Numbered from the stretch's first letter, positions 1 through 8,861 are shown. The stretch is 64,000 bases of DNA from GCA-002282575 sp964519885 (GCA_964519885.1 CAZFLX010000013.1:1-64000); one strand, 5' to 3'. The notes: generated from the letters alone by a model not told the origin. Numbers and translations: made by a program.

Positions 1-1165
1 CACCTCCCGCCAAGCGAACCGCTGTTTTGGTGGCGGTTTCCAAATCATTTTCTGCCACAATATTTAAGCCAGAAGCGGCCAACATTTCGCGACCTTTATC
101 GGCATTAGTGCCTTCTAAACGCACCACCACAGGCAAGGTCAAGCCGACCTCTTTCACTGCCTGTAAAATACCATCGGCAATTAAGTCACAGCGCACAATA
201 CCGCCAAAAATATTGACCAAAATGGCTTTGACTTCCGATGAAGATAAAATCAGCTTAAAGGCTGCTGCCACACGCTCAGGCGTGGTGCCACCACCGACAT
301 CTAAAAAGTTGGCAGGCTTGCCGCCGTGAAGTTGAATCAAGTCCATGGTTGCCATCGCCAAGCCAGCGCCATTCACCATACAACCAATGTCGCCATCTAA
401 CGCGATGTAGTTCAATGCCCATTGTGCTGCCTCGACTTCACGCGCATCTTCTTGCGCCCAATCGCGTTCATCGGCTAAGGCTTTTTGACGGTAAAGTGCA
501 TTGTCATCAATTTGAATTTTGCAATCTAAGGCCAACCACTGACCGTCTTTCGTCCACACTAAGGGGTTGATTTCGAGCATCAAGGCATCACAGCTGTGCG
601 CCATCTCGTACAGGCGTTTAACTAAGTCGGCAAAGCCTTTCATTTGCTCAGGCGACAACTTCATGCCAAAGGCTAACGTCCGCGCGACAAACGGCTGTAA
701 GCCAGCACCAAAAGGTACAAATACACTAATTACACGCTCTGGATGATGTTCGGCCACTTCTTCAATGTCCATACCACCATCGGCAGAGCCGACAAAAGCA
801 AAACCCTTACGCGCGCGGTCGAGCGTTAAGCTTAAATAAAACTCTTGTGCAATGGCACAGCCAGACTCAATCAGTACCGAGGTGACAGGCAAGCCTGCTG
901 GTCCAGTCTGAATGGTCACTAATTGAGAGCCAAGCAAACGCTCCGTTTCACTGCGTGCCTCATCGACCGTATGCACCAGCTTCACACCGCCCGCTTTCCC
1001 GCGAGCACCCGAATGTACCTGAGCTTTCACCACCCAAGGCGCATCACCCAGCACTTCTAAAATTTCTTCATGCACACCAATGGCATCGTATAACAACACG
1101 CCATTGGCGACGGGAACGCCCGCATTTCTTAATAGCTCTTTAGCTTGATATTCATGTAAATTCAT
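1..1165 (-). CDS. sucC: Succinyl-CoA synthetase (ADP-forming) beta subunit, 3' end cut by window edge
   Basis: The beta subunit of the TCA-cycle ligase converts succinyl-CoA to succinate with ATP formation, together with SucD. The reading frame starts MNLHEYQAKELL, the classic family start with an ATP-grasp fold. It carries the HSGARGKAGGVK stretch, a DVGGG turn and NIFGGIVRCDLIA near the C-terminus. The 388 codons visible equal the full length of E. coli SucC, but the frame is still open (VRLAGG) at base 2, so only a few residues and the stop are missing. sucD should follow immediately outside the window. No sucAB genes lie upstream, so sucC probably has its own promoter in 1166-1306. Confidence 0.95.
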   Translation of the reverse strand, partial: MNLHEYQAKELLRNAGVPVANGVLLYDAIGVHEEILEVLGDAPWVVKAQVHSGARGKAGGVKLVHTVDEARSETERLLGSQLVTIQTGPAGLPVTSVLIESGCAIAQEFYLSLTLDRARKGFAFVGSADGGMDIEEVAEHHPERVISVFVPFGAGLQPFVARTLAFGMKLSPEQMKGFADLVKRLYEMAHSCDALMLEINPLVWTKDGQWLALDCKIQIDDNALYRQKALADERDWAQEDAREVEAAQWALNYIALDGDIGCMVNGAGLAMATMDLIQLHGGKPANFLDVGGGTTPERVAAAFKLILSSSEVKAILVNIFGGIVRCDLIADGILQAVKEVGLTLPVVVRLEGTNADKGREMLAASGLNIVAENDLETATKTAVRLAGG

Positions 1166-1207
1166 GATGACACCTAACGATAAAAATTGTTCGCAAATTC
1201 AAAATAA

Positions 1208-1222
1208 AGCTTCTTGGAAGCT
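1208..1222 (-). terminator. Possible hairpin terminator after fkpB
   Basis: A perfect 6-bp stem (AGCTTC/GAAGCT) with a 3-base loop lies between the fkpB stop and sucC. On the minus strand it is followed by TTTATTTTG, a short U-rich tail. It is plausible as the fkpB terminator, but the stem is AT-rich and weak, and it could instead be part of the sucC leader. Confidence 0.35.
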
Positions 1223-1306
1223 GAAGCATGGTTATTTTATGCAGACCGAACCAGCTCAGCCAGTCAGCACAAAAAAAGTTCCCCTTCGTTCAGCCTGTAA
1301 CTAAAA

Positions 1307-1702
1307 TCAATCTACCCGCTTCACTTCTAAAATTAATTCCTGTCCCGCCAACGGATGACTAAAATCGCATTGCACCCGATCCGATTCGACCGCTAACACT
1401 CGCGCCGCAACCGCATCGCCATTGGGTAAATTAAACTCAACAATGTCATTCATGATGGGTTCAATCTCGCCTAAATCAGCTCTATCTAACCAATGCACCT
1501 GATTCGGGTCTGGATAACCAAAAGCCTGCTCGGGTGATAATAAAAACTGCATGGTTTCACCCATTGGAACAGACAAAACGCACTTTTCCAGTGCTGGAAA
1601 CCATTGTCCGTCACCCGGTTCAAACGCCATCACTTCACCCGCTTCGGTTTTATCCACCAGCGTGCCATCACTTAAACACAACGTAAACTCGACATTAATC
1701 AT
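1307..1702 (-). CDS. fkpB: FKBP-type peptidyl-prolyl isomerase (SlpA/FkpB-like)
   Basis: A predicted cytoplasmic prolyl isomerase and chaperone of the FkpB/SlyD class, 131 aa. Family hallmarks are visible in order: FTLCLSDGTLVDKT, the substrate-loop region ending LSPEQAFGYPDP, then DFSHPLAGQELILEV, which matches the NHPLAGQ ending of FkpB. The ATG at 1702 was chosen; an in-frame TTG at 1714 would add four residues. The short 96-codon gene upstream ends 18 bases away, suggesting co-transcription. In E. coli fkpB sits next to lspA/ispH; here it does not. The symbol is by similarity. Confidence 0.85.
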   Translation of the reverse strand: MINVEFTLCLSDGTLVDKTEAGEVMAFEPGDGQWFPALEKCVLSVPMGETMQFLLSPEQAFGYPDPNQVHWLDRADLGEIEPIMNDIVEFNLPNGDAVAARVLAVESDRVQCDFSHPLAGQELILEVKRVD

Positions 1703-1720
1703 TACTAAACCCAATTTAGG

Positions 1721-2011
1721 TTATTGAACCAACTGAGAAGCCGAAACAAAATGGGGGACTTCTGCCACTGGTTCGGGAATCACAATATAAAACTGACTTA
1801 AAATCATCGCCAACTCACTCGGTTTGCGATAAGGATCTGACAATTCCGCACCACTTAACCCATTCGTTAATGCTAAAGTCACCAAGTCATGCAATAACTC
1901 AACCTGATCGCCCAACATTTGTCCCGAATCAGGATTCCAATAAACCAATAATTCAGGATAGTTAGCCGTTGGAAGAGGCACTAACTCCATTTTGATCCAG
2001 GTGGAAGCCAT
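1721..2011 (-). CDS. Conserved-looking small protein of unknown function
   Basis: A 96-aa acidic soluble protein with no recognised domain, signal peptide or membrane segment. The text WIKMELVPLPTANYPELLVYW at the start and a central helical stretch (LLHDLVTLALTNGL) suggest a small folded alpha/beta protein. AGAGG lies 8 bases before the ATG at 2011 and supports that start. It sits immediately upstream of fkpB on the same strand and runs divergently from mnmA with about 90 bases between the starts, so the two transcripts may share a regulatory region. No function is proposed. Confidence 0.65.
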   Translation of the reverse strand: MASTWIKMELVPLPTANYPELLVYWNPDSGQMLGDQVELLHDLVTLALTNGLSGAELSDPYRKPSELAMILSQFYIVIPEPVAEVPHFVSASQLVQ

Positions 2012-2099
2012 AAGTGCCTCTGTTATTCGTAAAAAATTGGTTCATTATAAGCCTAAAGCCCACGCCCCGTCAGCAAGCGAATTTGTTAGAATATCCCAC

Positions 2100-3218
2100 A
2101 TGAATACAAATACCCCTTTTAGCCAGTTACGTCCTGGCGCAAAAATTATGGTTGGCATGTCGGGAGGCGTTGACTCTTCTGTTGCCGCCTACCTATTGCA
2201 ACAACAAGGCTATCAAATCGAAGGCCTGTTTATGAAAAACTGGGAGGGCGACGATACAGAAGACTACTGCCCAGCCAAACAAGACATGCTTGATGCCCAG
2301 CAGGTCTGCGACAAACTGGATATTCCCTTACACATTCGCAACTTCTCTCAACATTATTGGGAAGGCGTATTTGCTCATTTTTTAGCCGAATACCAAGCTG
2401 GTCGTACCCCTAATCCTGATATTTTGTGTAACAAAGAAATCAAATTTAAAACCTTTTTAGACGAAGCCCTTGCCTTAGGTGCTGACGGTATTGCTACGGG
2501 TCATTATGCGCGCATCGGCTTCCACGATGGTCATTTTCAATTACTGACCGGGCTAGACAAAAACAAAGATCAAAGTTATTTCTTATATACGCTCAAGCAA
2601 AGACAATTAGCGCATGCGCTGTTCCCAGTCGGTGAGTTAGAAAAACCAGCAGTCCGTGCCATTGCCGAACAGCAAGGGTTTATTACGCATAATAAGAAAG
2701 ACAGTACCGGTATCTGCTTTATTGGTGAGCGTAAATTCAAAGACTTTTTACAAAGCTACCTCGACCAACAACAAGCTGGCGAGATGGTCACACCCGAGGG
2801 AAAAATCGTTGGCAAGCATAGTGGATTGGCTTTTTATACCCTGGGACAGCGTAAAGGATTAGGCATAGGTGGTGGTCATGGTCATGAAGATGATGCTTGG
2901 TTTGTTGCCGACAAAGACATGGCGCTTAATCGCCTGATTGTTGTGCAAGGTCATAATCACCCTGCCATGCTGAAAAGTCGACTCGTGGCAACACAACTAG
3001 ACTGGTGTGATCAAGCTCCAAAACTTCATCAGTCGTTAACGGCTAAAATTCGTTATCGACAACCCGCTCAAGCCTGTCAGCTAACCTATGCAGAAGGTCA
3101 ACGCATCGAGCTTACTTTTGAACAACCCCAACGCGCTATCACACCAGGTCAATCCGTCGTTCTTTACGATGGTGATGTCTGCCTCGGTGGCGCCATCATT
3201 ACGGAAGCTATGAATTAA
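2100..3218 (+). CDS. mnmA: tRNA-specific 2-thiouridylase MnmA
   Basis: Installs the 2-thio group on U34 of tRNA-Lys, -Glu and -Gln, using ATP to adenylate the base and sulfur relayed from the Tus system. The 372-aa frame has the PP-loop GMSGGVDSSVAAYLL near residue 20. The first catalytic cysteine is in NPDILCNKEIKF, the tRNA-contacting GHYAR motif follows, and the second catalytic cysteine is in DSTGICFIGERKF. The ATG at 2100 was preferred over an upstream in-frame start at 1992, because the 36 extra residues precede any family similarity and overlap the divergent gene. hflD follows 4 bases after the stop, the normal gammaproteobacterial order; purB, usually third, is 39 kb away. Confidence 0.96.
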   Translation: MNTNTPFSQLRPGAKIMVGMSGGVDSSVAAYLLQQQGYQIEGLFMKNWEGDDTEDYCPAKQDMLDAQQVCDKLDIPLHIRNFSQHYWEGVFAHFLAEYQAGRTPNPDILCNKEIKFKTFLDEALALGADGIATGHYARIGFHDGHFQLLTGLDKNKDQSYFLYTLKQRQLAHALFPVGELEKPAVRAIAEQQGFITHNKKDSTGICFIGERKFKDFLQSYLDQQQAGEMVTPEGKIVGKHSGLAFYTLGQRKGLGIGGGHGHEDDAWFVADKDMALNRLIVVQGHNHPAMLKSRLVATQLDWCDQAPKLHQSLTAKIRYRQPAQACQLTYAEGQRIELTFEQPQRAITPGQSVVLYDGDVCLGGAIITEAMN

Positions 3219-3222
3219 GCCT

Positions 3223-3903
3223 ATGAGTTATCAAGATCAAGACCGTATGCTCGCCTTTGCTGGCATCTATCAAGCCGCAGCCCTGGTACATCAGCTCGCC
3301 ACTCAGGGAAAATCGGATACCGATGCCCTAACAGCGACATTGAATAGTTTATTTGTTGAAAACCCCGAAACCACTGAAGCAGTTTTTGGTGGCTTTGCGG
3401 GACTAACCCTGGGTATGCGCACCTTAAAAACACAAATGAACGGCTCGCAAGCACCCAATGAACAACGCAACATGCAACTCACCCAATACGTGATAGGTAT
3501 GATTGCCCTTGAAAACAAATTAAGCAAACAGCCAGAATTGGTTGAGCGTCTATTTAAGAAGCTATCGGTACCCGAAAGTCAACGCAAACACTTTGGTTTA
3601 CTGCACGACAATACCCTCGCTGGCATTGCGCTGATTTACACCGATGTCGTTTCACAAATGCATCCTAAAATCATGGTACGAGGCTCGCACGGTTTCTTGT
3701 CGCAACCAGCCGTCGCCAATCGCATTCGCGCTGTACTGTTAGCAGGTATTCGTGCCGCCTTTTTATGGAAGCAGGTCGGCGGTTCGCGCTGGCAACTGCT
3801 GTTTAAGCGCGGCAGTTATTTACGCGCTGCAGAACATTGTTTGGCCAGTATTCGTGCTGAAGATCGACAAGATCACCAAGCAGACGACAAGCCATTCAAC
3901 TAG
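3223..3903 (+). CDS. hflD: High frequency lysogenization protein HflD homologue
   Basis: A 226-aa, mostly helical peripheral membrane protein of the HflD (YcfC) family. The family is known for interacting with lambda CII in E. coli; its general cellular role is not settled. The sequence is typical: RMLAFAGIYQAAALVHQLA at the start, LNSLFVENPETTEAVFGG, then VIGMIALENKLSK and the C-terminal KIMVRGSHGFL plus RAVLLAGIRAAFLWKQVGGSRWQL. The start is 4 bases after the mnmA stop, so translation is probably coupled. A bidirectional terminator follows. Confidence 0.93.
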   Translation: MSYQDQDRMLAFAGIYQAAALVHQLATQGKSDTDALTATLNSLFVENPETTEAVFGGFAGLTLGMRTLKTQMNGSQAPNEQRNMQLTQYVIGMIALENKLSKQPELVERLFKKLSVPESQRKHFGLLHDNTLAGIALIYTDVVSQMHPKIMVRGSHGFLSQPAVANRIRAVLLAGIRAAFLWKQVGGSRWQLLFKRGSYLRAAEHCLASIRAEDRQDHQADDKPFN

Positions 3904-3932
3904 CTAATAAGTTATATCGACTAAATAAAAAA

Positions 3933-3951
3933 GCAGGGAAATACTCCCTGC
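3933..3951. terminator. Bidirectional terminator between hflD and receptor gene
   Basis: A perfect 7-bp stem GCAGGGA/TCCCTGC with a 5-base AATAC loop. It is flanked by an A-run on the left and TTT on the right, so it can end hflD on the plus strand and, with a longer T tail, the convergent chemoreceptor on the minus strand. Confidence 0.85.
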
Positions 3952-3989
3952 TTTAATAGCATCGCGACGCGTTAACAGCCTGACTTCAT

Positions 3990-5219
3990 TTAGAACAAAT
4001 CCACGTCGCCCGCTTCTAAACTCGAAGATCTAACCCGTGCCATACGAGTGGCTTCAATTCGATCACGCTCTTCATGAATTTTACGACGTAATTCTTCCAT
4101 ACGTTGTGCGTAATCCTGCGAAGAAGTAACCGGAGTCTGCATCATATCAATGGTCGCTAAATTGGTGGTATTCGCCATACTATGTAAATTATCTAGATGG
4201 TTTTGTACCTGATCCACCAACTGACGGGTAATATCTTCAAACTGCAGTGAACGAATGGCATTAGATACATTGAACTCAATGTCACTAATAATGCCAGACA
4301 CATCCCCTAACCGCTCGGTAATCGAAGCATTCATACTGTTTAAGGCTTCCATCATGCGATCGGCACGCGCTTTAGAATCTTCCGCCTCACGCATATCCTT
4401 GTGTGCAGAATCGCCAACGATATCACGAACTTCGTCAACCGTTAAACGAGCTTGTTCTGCTTTTTTACGAATCTGTTCATTCAGTTTATTGGAATTCAGC
4501 GACAGTTTACGCACCTCGTCGGCAACCACGGCAAAGCCACGACCCGACTCTCCGGCACGAGCTGCTTCAATCGCCGCATTAAGCGCCAGTAAATTGGTTT
4601 GATCAGCAATGGTTTTCACGTCTTCTAACAGCGTAAAAATGGCATTGATTTGACTCACCATGTCATCAATTTTTAAAACCGTTTCACGACTACGGCGACT
4701 AACGCTCATGATCAATTCAATTAAGTAATGCATGATATCGCGGGTTTCTTGAGTGAACTTTTCAATGGTCATATTGCCATTGCCACCACCCATATTGGCC
4801 ATCAACCCCATCACCAACTCACCTTCACGTTGCGACGCTTCGTTAAGATTGGTAAAGCTGTTGTTCAGGGTTTCAACCGCTTCGGCAATCAAATCCTTCA
4901 CTTGCACCAACTCACCGCGCACAATTTGAACTTCTTGGTCGATAACCGCATCAATGTCTGACATCATGACCTGCACCACCTCGCCCGAAGCCTGAGCTTC
5001 GATCGCGCCAGAATTAGCACGGTGTAATGCACTAACTACCGGTTTAGATACTCCAACCGAAGTATTGACAGCCGTTGTCATAGCAAGCAACAATCCCGTC
5101 CACACCACTGCCGACAGTACCAAGGCAACACCCACCCACCATTGCCCCAAAAGGGCAACCACAAGAGCCACGACCAAACTTAATGTCCAGCCAATCGCTA
5201 AACTACTTTTCTTATGCAT
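3990..5219 (-). CDS. Methyl-accepting chemotaxis protein without periplasmic domain
   Basis: A 409-aa chemoreceptor. Two closely spaced hydrophobic helices at about residues 8-50 form a membrane hairpin with no sensing loop, so any sensing is probably cytoplasmic or membrane-based. A coiled-coil body follows. The signalling tip reads IADQTNLLALNAAIEAARAGE, then GRGFAVVADEVRKL, near residues 215-255. The protein ends GDVDLF, resembling the CheW tail in this locus. The ATG at 5219 has GGAG 9 bases upstream; an in-frame GTG at 5225 is too close to it. A FliA-type promoter lies just upstream, so it is probably expressed late, independently of cheB. No HAMP domain is obvious. Confidence 0.93.
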   Translation of the reverse strand: MHKKSSLAIGWTLSLVVALVVALLGQWWVGVALVLSAVVWTGLLLAMTTAVNTSVGVSKPVVSALHRANSGAIEAQASGEVVQVMMSDIDAVIDQEVQIVRGELVQVKDLIAEAVETLNNSFTNLNEASQREGELVMGLMANMGGGNGNMTIEKFTQETRDIMHYLIELIMSVSRRSRETVLKIDDMVSQINAIFTLLEDVKTIADQTNLLALNAAIEAARAGESGRGFAVVADEVRKLSLNSNKLNEQIRKKAEQARLTVDEVRDIVGDSAHKDMREAEDSKARADRMMEALNSMNASITERLGDVSGIISDIEFNVSNAIRSLQFEDITRQLVDQVQNHLDNLHSMANTTNLATIDMMQTPVTSSQDYAQRMEELRRKIHEERDRIEATRMARVRSSSLEAGDVDLF

Positions 5220-5278
5220 AACCACATTCTCCGAACACAGGCTTAACCGCTCTCTACCTAATTGCCAACACTATTGAG

Positions 5279-5305
5279 TTAGCGTGAGCTATGGCCAAAA
5301 CTTTA
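5279..5305 (-). promoter_or_regulatory. Sigma-28 (FliA) promoter for the chemoreceptor gene
   Basis: On the minus strand the -35 half is TAAAGTTT, identical to the enterobacterial FliA consensus. The spacer is 11 bases and the -10 half is CACGCTAA, 5 of 8 matches to GCCGATAA. The predicted transcript begins about 50 bases before the receptor ATG. fliA itself is in this locus. Confidence 0.7.
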
Positions 5306-5313
5306 GCGTCAAT

Positions 5314-6435
5314 TTACTTACTTAATGCAAGCAATTTAGATGCCACATCGGATAAAGGCAGCACCAAATCAGCAGCTCCTAATTTTATTGCCTCGCCAGG
5401 CATCCCCCAAACGACACTGGTTTTTTCATCTTGAGCGATGGTTTTAGCACTCGCTTGTTGTAATTCTTTCAAGCCACGTGCACCATCATCGCCCATACCG
5501 GTTAGCAACACACCCACCGCGTTACTGCCACAAACTTGAGCAACAGAACGGAACATCACATCTACCGAAGGTTTATGGCGATTCACCGGGGGGCCATCAT
5601 GCAAACGACAAATTAACTTGCCACCAACCGATTCAATTAACAAATGATGGCTGCCTGGCGCGATATACACGTGTCCAGGCAAAATCAGTTGACCATCTTC
5701 CGCCTCGTGTACCGATAACGCCGCCATACTATCCATACGTTTGGCAAATGGCGCACTAAACGCCGCAGGAATATGCTGGGTAATCACAATCGGTGGCATG
5801 GTTTCTGGCAAGGCGGTTAGCACCTCTCGAATGGCTTCGGTTCCGCCCGTTGAAGCACCAATGGCAATAATGCGTTGTCGAGATTTTTCTTTTGCCACCG
5901 CATTGTGACTCAAAATGGCATCAGCAGAGAGCTTTGCCGGAATAGCAGCTGTCGCCGACGGCTTCACAGAAGCAACCATCGGTTTCGGACTTGCTGCGCT
6001 TAAGGTTTTACGCTCAACGCGCGACATGGGTACCTTAGCCGCCATTTTAATTTTCTCAACAATTTCTTGTCGATAATCGTTTAAGGAGCCACCCACATTC
6101 ACTTTGGGCTTAGTGACAAAATCGATCGCACCTAATTCCAAAGCCGCCAAGGTGACATCGGCTCCCTTCTCGGTTAAAGATGAAACCATCACCACAGGTA
6201 ATGGATGCAATCGCATCAGGTTACGCAAAAAGGTCACGCCATCCATTTTTGGCATTTCAATATCTAAGGTGATCACATCGGGATTGAGTTGTTTAATTTT
6301 TTCCCGCGCATCGAAAGGATCCTCTGCCGTTCCAACTACCTCAATTTGCGAATCGCTGCCCAACATTTCTGAAAGCATTCGCCTAACCAAGGCTGAATCA
6401 TCTACGATCAGTACTTTAATTTTATTAACAGACAT
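5314..6435 (-). CDS. cheB: Chemotaxis response regulator, protein-glutamate methylesterase/deamidase CheB
   Basis: Removes methyl groups from receptor glutamates and deamidates glutamines when phosphorylated by CheA, giving adaptation. The 373-aa protein has an N-terminal receiver domain (VLIVDDSALVRRML, phospho-acceptor Asp58 in TLDIEMP, Lys in VTKPK). A linker of about 60 residues follows, then the esterase domain with Ser in IGASTGGTEA, His in ITQHIPAAF and Asp in LTGMGDDGA, the family catalytic triad. AGGGG is 6 bases before the ATG at 6435; an in-frame ATG at 6438 is possible. cheR lies 40 bases upstream, and the pair is the adaptation operon. Confidence 0.96.
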   Translation of the reverse strand: MSVNKIKVLIVDDSALVRRMLSEMLGSDSQIEVVGTAEDPFDAREKIKQLNPDVITLDIEMPKMDGVTFLRNLMRLHPLPVVMVSSLTEKGADVTLAALELGAIDFVTKPKVNVGGSLNDYRQEIVEKIKMAAKVPMSRVERKTLSAASPKPMVASVKPSATAAIPAKLSADAILSHNAVAKEKSRQRIIAIGASTGGTEAIREVLTALPETMPPIVITQHIPAAFSAPFAKRMDSMAALSVHEAEDGQLILPGHVYIAPGSHHLLIESVGGKLICRLHDGPPVNRHKPSVDVMFRSVAQVCGSNAVGVLLTGMGDDGARGLKELQQASAKTIAQDEKTSVVWGMPGEAIKLGAADLVLPLSDVASKLLALSK

Positions 6436-6475
6436 CATCAACCCCTAACTAACTTGCACCCTATCACAGACAGCA

Positions 6476-7306
6476 TTAAATTTTCTGGTAAATGGTTTTA
6501 CCCAATAACTTAAATTGCTCACTCACCTTATACAAAGACTCTGAATGACCAATAAACAAATGCCCTTGATCGGACAACAAACCATGGTAACGCATAAACA
6601 GCTTTTGTTGCGTTGGTTTATCAAAATAAATCACCACATTGCGACAGAAAATAATATCGAATGACTCTTTCCAAGGCCATTCCCGCATCAAATTAACTTG
6701 CTGAAAGTGAATGATATCCTGAAGTTCAGGTTTAACACGTACCATACCTTCATTTTGCCCAGTTCCTTTCAGAAACCAGCGCTTAACCCGAGCAGAGGTC
6801 ACATCTTTTAACGACTCACTTTGATAAACACCCGCTTTCGCGGTATTAATCACATTGGTATCCAAGTCACTAGCATGAATTTGAACGTCCCAATCTTTTG
6901 GAAAACACTCTTTCGCCACAATGGCAATAGAGTAAGGCTCTTCACCAGTCGAACAACCTGCCGACCAAATACGCACCTGTTTCTTGGCCGCATTGCGCTT
7001 AAGTAAACTCGGAAACAACTGTTCTGATAAATAATCAAAATGATGTACTTCTCGAAAGAAAAAGGTCAGATTAGTCGTTACCGCATTAATTAAATGCGTA
7101 AACTCCTGATCATGGCCATCACCTTCAACATAACTTAAATAATGATTAAAATCATGAAAGTTTAAGCTACGCAAGCGACGAGACAAGCGATTGTAAATGA
7201 GGTTTTGTTTACTATCCGCCAAAGAAATACCAGCGTGATCGTAAACAATGCGCCTGACGCGATCAAAATCAGCCTTGGTAAAATCAAATTCTTGTTGTAA
7301 TGACAT
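6476..7306 (-). CDS. cheR: Chemotaxis protein methyltransferase CheR
   Basis: Methylates receptor glutamates with S-adenosylmethionine. The 276-aa protein has the N-terminal CheR helical domain (FDRVRRIVYDHAGISL, NRLSRRLRSL). The methyltransferase domain includes VRIWSAGCSTGEEPYSIA (SAM-binding loop) and FDIIFCRNVVIYF. Length and order match E. coli CheR. The ATG at 7306 was chosen because the 13 residues added by the longer frame are not family-like. It is transcribed with cheB and diverges from the plus-strand FliK-like gene 90 bases away. I could not read a convincing promoter in that gap. Confidence 0.95.
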   Translation of the reverse strand: MSLQQEFDFTKADFDRVRRIVYDHAGISLADSKQNLIYNRLSRRLRSLNFHDFNHYLSYVEGDGHDQEFTHLINAVTTNLTFFFREVHHFDYLSEQLFPSLLKRNAAKKQVRIWSAGCSTGEEPYSIAIVAKECFPKDWDVQIHASDLDTNVINTAKAGVYQSESLKDVTSARVKRWFLKGTGQNEGMVRVKPELQDIIHFQQVNLMREWPWKESFDIIFCRNVVIYFDKPTQQKLFMRYHGLLSDQGHLFIGHSESLYKVSEQFKLLGKTIYQKI

Positions 7307-7396
7307 AGTTTTAACACTTCTGATAAACGAATGGACAGACGCCACTCTATGTTTTTGGTAAACTGCCCACTTAATGCTGGTTAGGGAATACTCATT

Positions 7397-8560
7397 ATGA
7401 TGCCATTATCACCACCCGACGCGCAAGTGATCAAACTCATTCGCACGCCGAAACTTCCCGACTCTTTATTTCAAAACGCTCAACCCTTATCGATAAAAGT
7501 CATTGCCAGTGAAGGTAATCAAGCCACCATTTTATTAGCGGGTCGTCAACTGGCTACACAAACCACCTTTCCACTCACTGTCGGACAAACCCTGAGCGCT
7601 CAACCCAGCTTGGTGAACGGACAACTACAACTTAAAATTTTACCAACACCCTTACCGAGCAATTCACCCCAAACGACTGCCAACACGCTACAACAGCCAG
7701 CCCCTCTTTCCAGCAGTGTAACTCCCAGCCAAAATGCGCTCAGCACCCCGTTAAACTTAACAAGTCAAACAGCACAGAGCAAACTTCCAGAATGGACAGC
7801 CGGTTTACCGAATATGACCAAGGACTTACTGGCCGCACTGAAACAAAGTCTTCCCAATCAAACGGCTTTTCAATCGTTACTTACGCAACTCAACGAACAA
7901 CTTCAACAAGCCACTCAAACACAAAAGCCACTAAATCCAGCTTGGCAAACGCTATTCAATCAAGCGTTAAATGTACAACAGCAGCCACTAACGGCCGAAA
8001 AAGTTCAACAAGCCATGCAAGCATTTAACGACAAATTCGCCAAGCAGACAACCAGTGAATGGAAACAAGCACTGTTATCCCTGGTGCAATCACCCAACGC
8101 CAGTGCTGATGAAAAGCAACTGGCACAGCAATTACTCAATCGTTCAGAACTCACACAACAACTCCAAGCGCTCCATCACAATACTGGCAATGCGGTATGG
8201 CTTCAAGAAATGCCCTTGGCTTATCAGCAATCGCTGAATAACTTTACCCTAGAAATTGACTTACCCAAAACGAACCAACCCGAAGCCGAGCAACATTGGA
8301 AAATTTTTGTCCAACTAAATCTTCCGGAAGGTGATTTTACCAGTCGGATTCAAATGGATAACAACTTAAATTTAAGAGTACAATTGTGGGGAAGCACCGA
8401 AACCTTAACAGAATTGTTACAAACCCAAGCCCCAAAACTCAGAGACGCTCTTTTAGAACAAGGATTGAACGTGGAAAGTCTGATTATTGTGCAAGGAAAA
8501 CCTGAACCGAGAACCGAAAAACCCTTATGGCAACAATCCCTGGTGGACTGTCATGGATAA
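7397..8560 (+). CDS. Second FliK-like (hook-length control domain) protein
   Basis: A 387-aa Gln/Pro/Thr-rich protein. The middle (residues about 85-230) is low-complexity and helical. The C-terminal third (LEIDLPKTN, KIFVQLNLPEGDF, VQLWGSTETLTELLQ) has the layout of the FliK C-terminal Flg_hook domain. It is distinct from the main fliK at 26-28 kb and lies on the opposite strand, between cheW and cheR. Its stop overlaps the start of the FlhB-like gene by 8 bases, so the two are translationally coupled. Such FliK-like plus FlhB C-domain pairs are known in flagellated gammaproteobacteria. Its exact role is not established; export-switch modulation is an inference. Confidence 0.75.
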   Translation: MMPLSPPDAQVIKLIRTPKLPDSLFQNAQPLSIKVIASEGNQATILLAGRQLATQTTFPLTVGQTLSAQPSLVNGQLQLKILPTPLPSNSPQTTANTLQQPAPLSSSVTPSQNALSTPLNLTSQTAQSKLPEWTAGLPNMTKDLLAALKQSLPNQTAFQSLLTQLNEQLQQATQTQKPLNPAWQTLFNQALNVQQQPLTAEKVQQAMQAFNDKFAKQTTSEWKQALLSLVQSPNASADEKQLAQQLLNRSELTQQLQALHHNTGNAVWLQEMPLAYQQSLNNFTLEIDLPKTNQPEAEQHWKIFVQLNLPEGDFTSRIQMDNNLNLRVQLWGSTETLTELLQTQAPKLRDALLEQGLNVESLIIVQGKPEPRTEKPLWQQSLVDCHG

Positions 8561-8861
8561 AACGCCTAAGCCGAATCAGCCTGCTGATTCAGCCGAAGTG
8601 AGTTCGGCGGTTGCCTTAGTTTATAAACAGGATGATCTTCCTAGAGTGGTGGCAAAAGGCAAAGGAGCTATTGCCGATAAAATTATAGCACTTGCCAAAA
8701 CCGCCGAAATACCCATTCATCAGGATGCGCAATTGAATCAAGCCTTATCAAATTTAGAACTCAACCAGCCCATACCACGCGAACTCTTTGCCGCAGTAGC
8801 GCAAGTATTGGTGTTTGCCTATAGCCTGACCGGAAAATCTCCTCCAGAGCGCTCCACTTAA
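8553..8861 (+). CDS. FlhB C-terminal-domain-like protein (FlhB2/FlhX type)
   Basis: A 102-aa soluble protein matching only the part of FlhB that follows the autocleavage site: AVALVYKQDDLPRVVAKGKG, then IPIHQDAQLNQAL and IPRELFAAVAQVLVFAYSL. The same positions in the full FlhB of this window read YAVALKYDG and IIPRQLFTAVAQILAMV. The four membrane helices and the NPxH cleavage motif are absent. In other bacteria such stand-alone domains can replace the cleaved FlhB C-domain. Its end overlaps the convergent cheW end by 4 bases. Confidence 0.85.
   Translation: MDKTPKPNQPADSAEVSSAVALVYKQDDLPRVVAKGKGAIADKIIALAKTAEIPIHQDAQLNQALSNLELNQPIPRELFAAVAQVLVFAYSLTGKSPPERST

Noticed and set aside
27..329. 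Plus-strand open frame opposite sucC, and similar frames opposite cheA, flhA and acnB
   Set aside because: They lie fully antisense to conserved genes and encode no recognisable domain or lipobox, so they are shadows of the coding strand.
1992..2099. N-terminal extension of MnmA
   Set aside because: The extra 36 residues have no family similarity, precede the normal PP-loop distance and overlap the divergent small gene.
2087..2100. TAGAAT placed so that mnmA mRNA might be leaderless
   Set aside because: There is no -35 at a suitable distance, so the signal is too weak to claim a promoter or a leaderless start.
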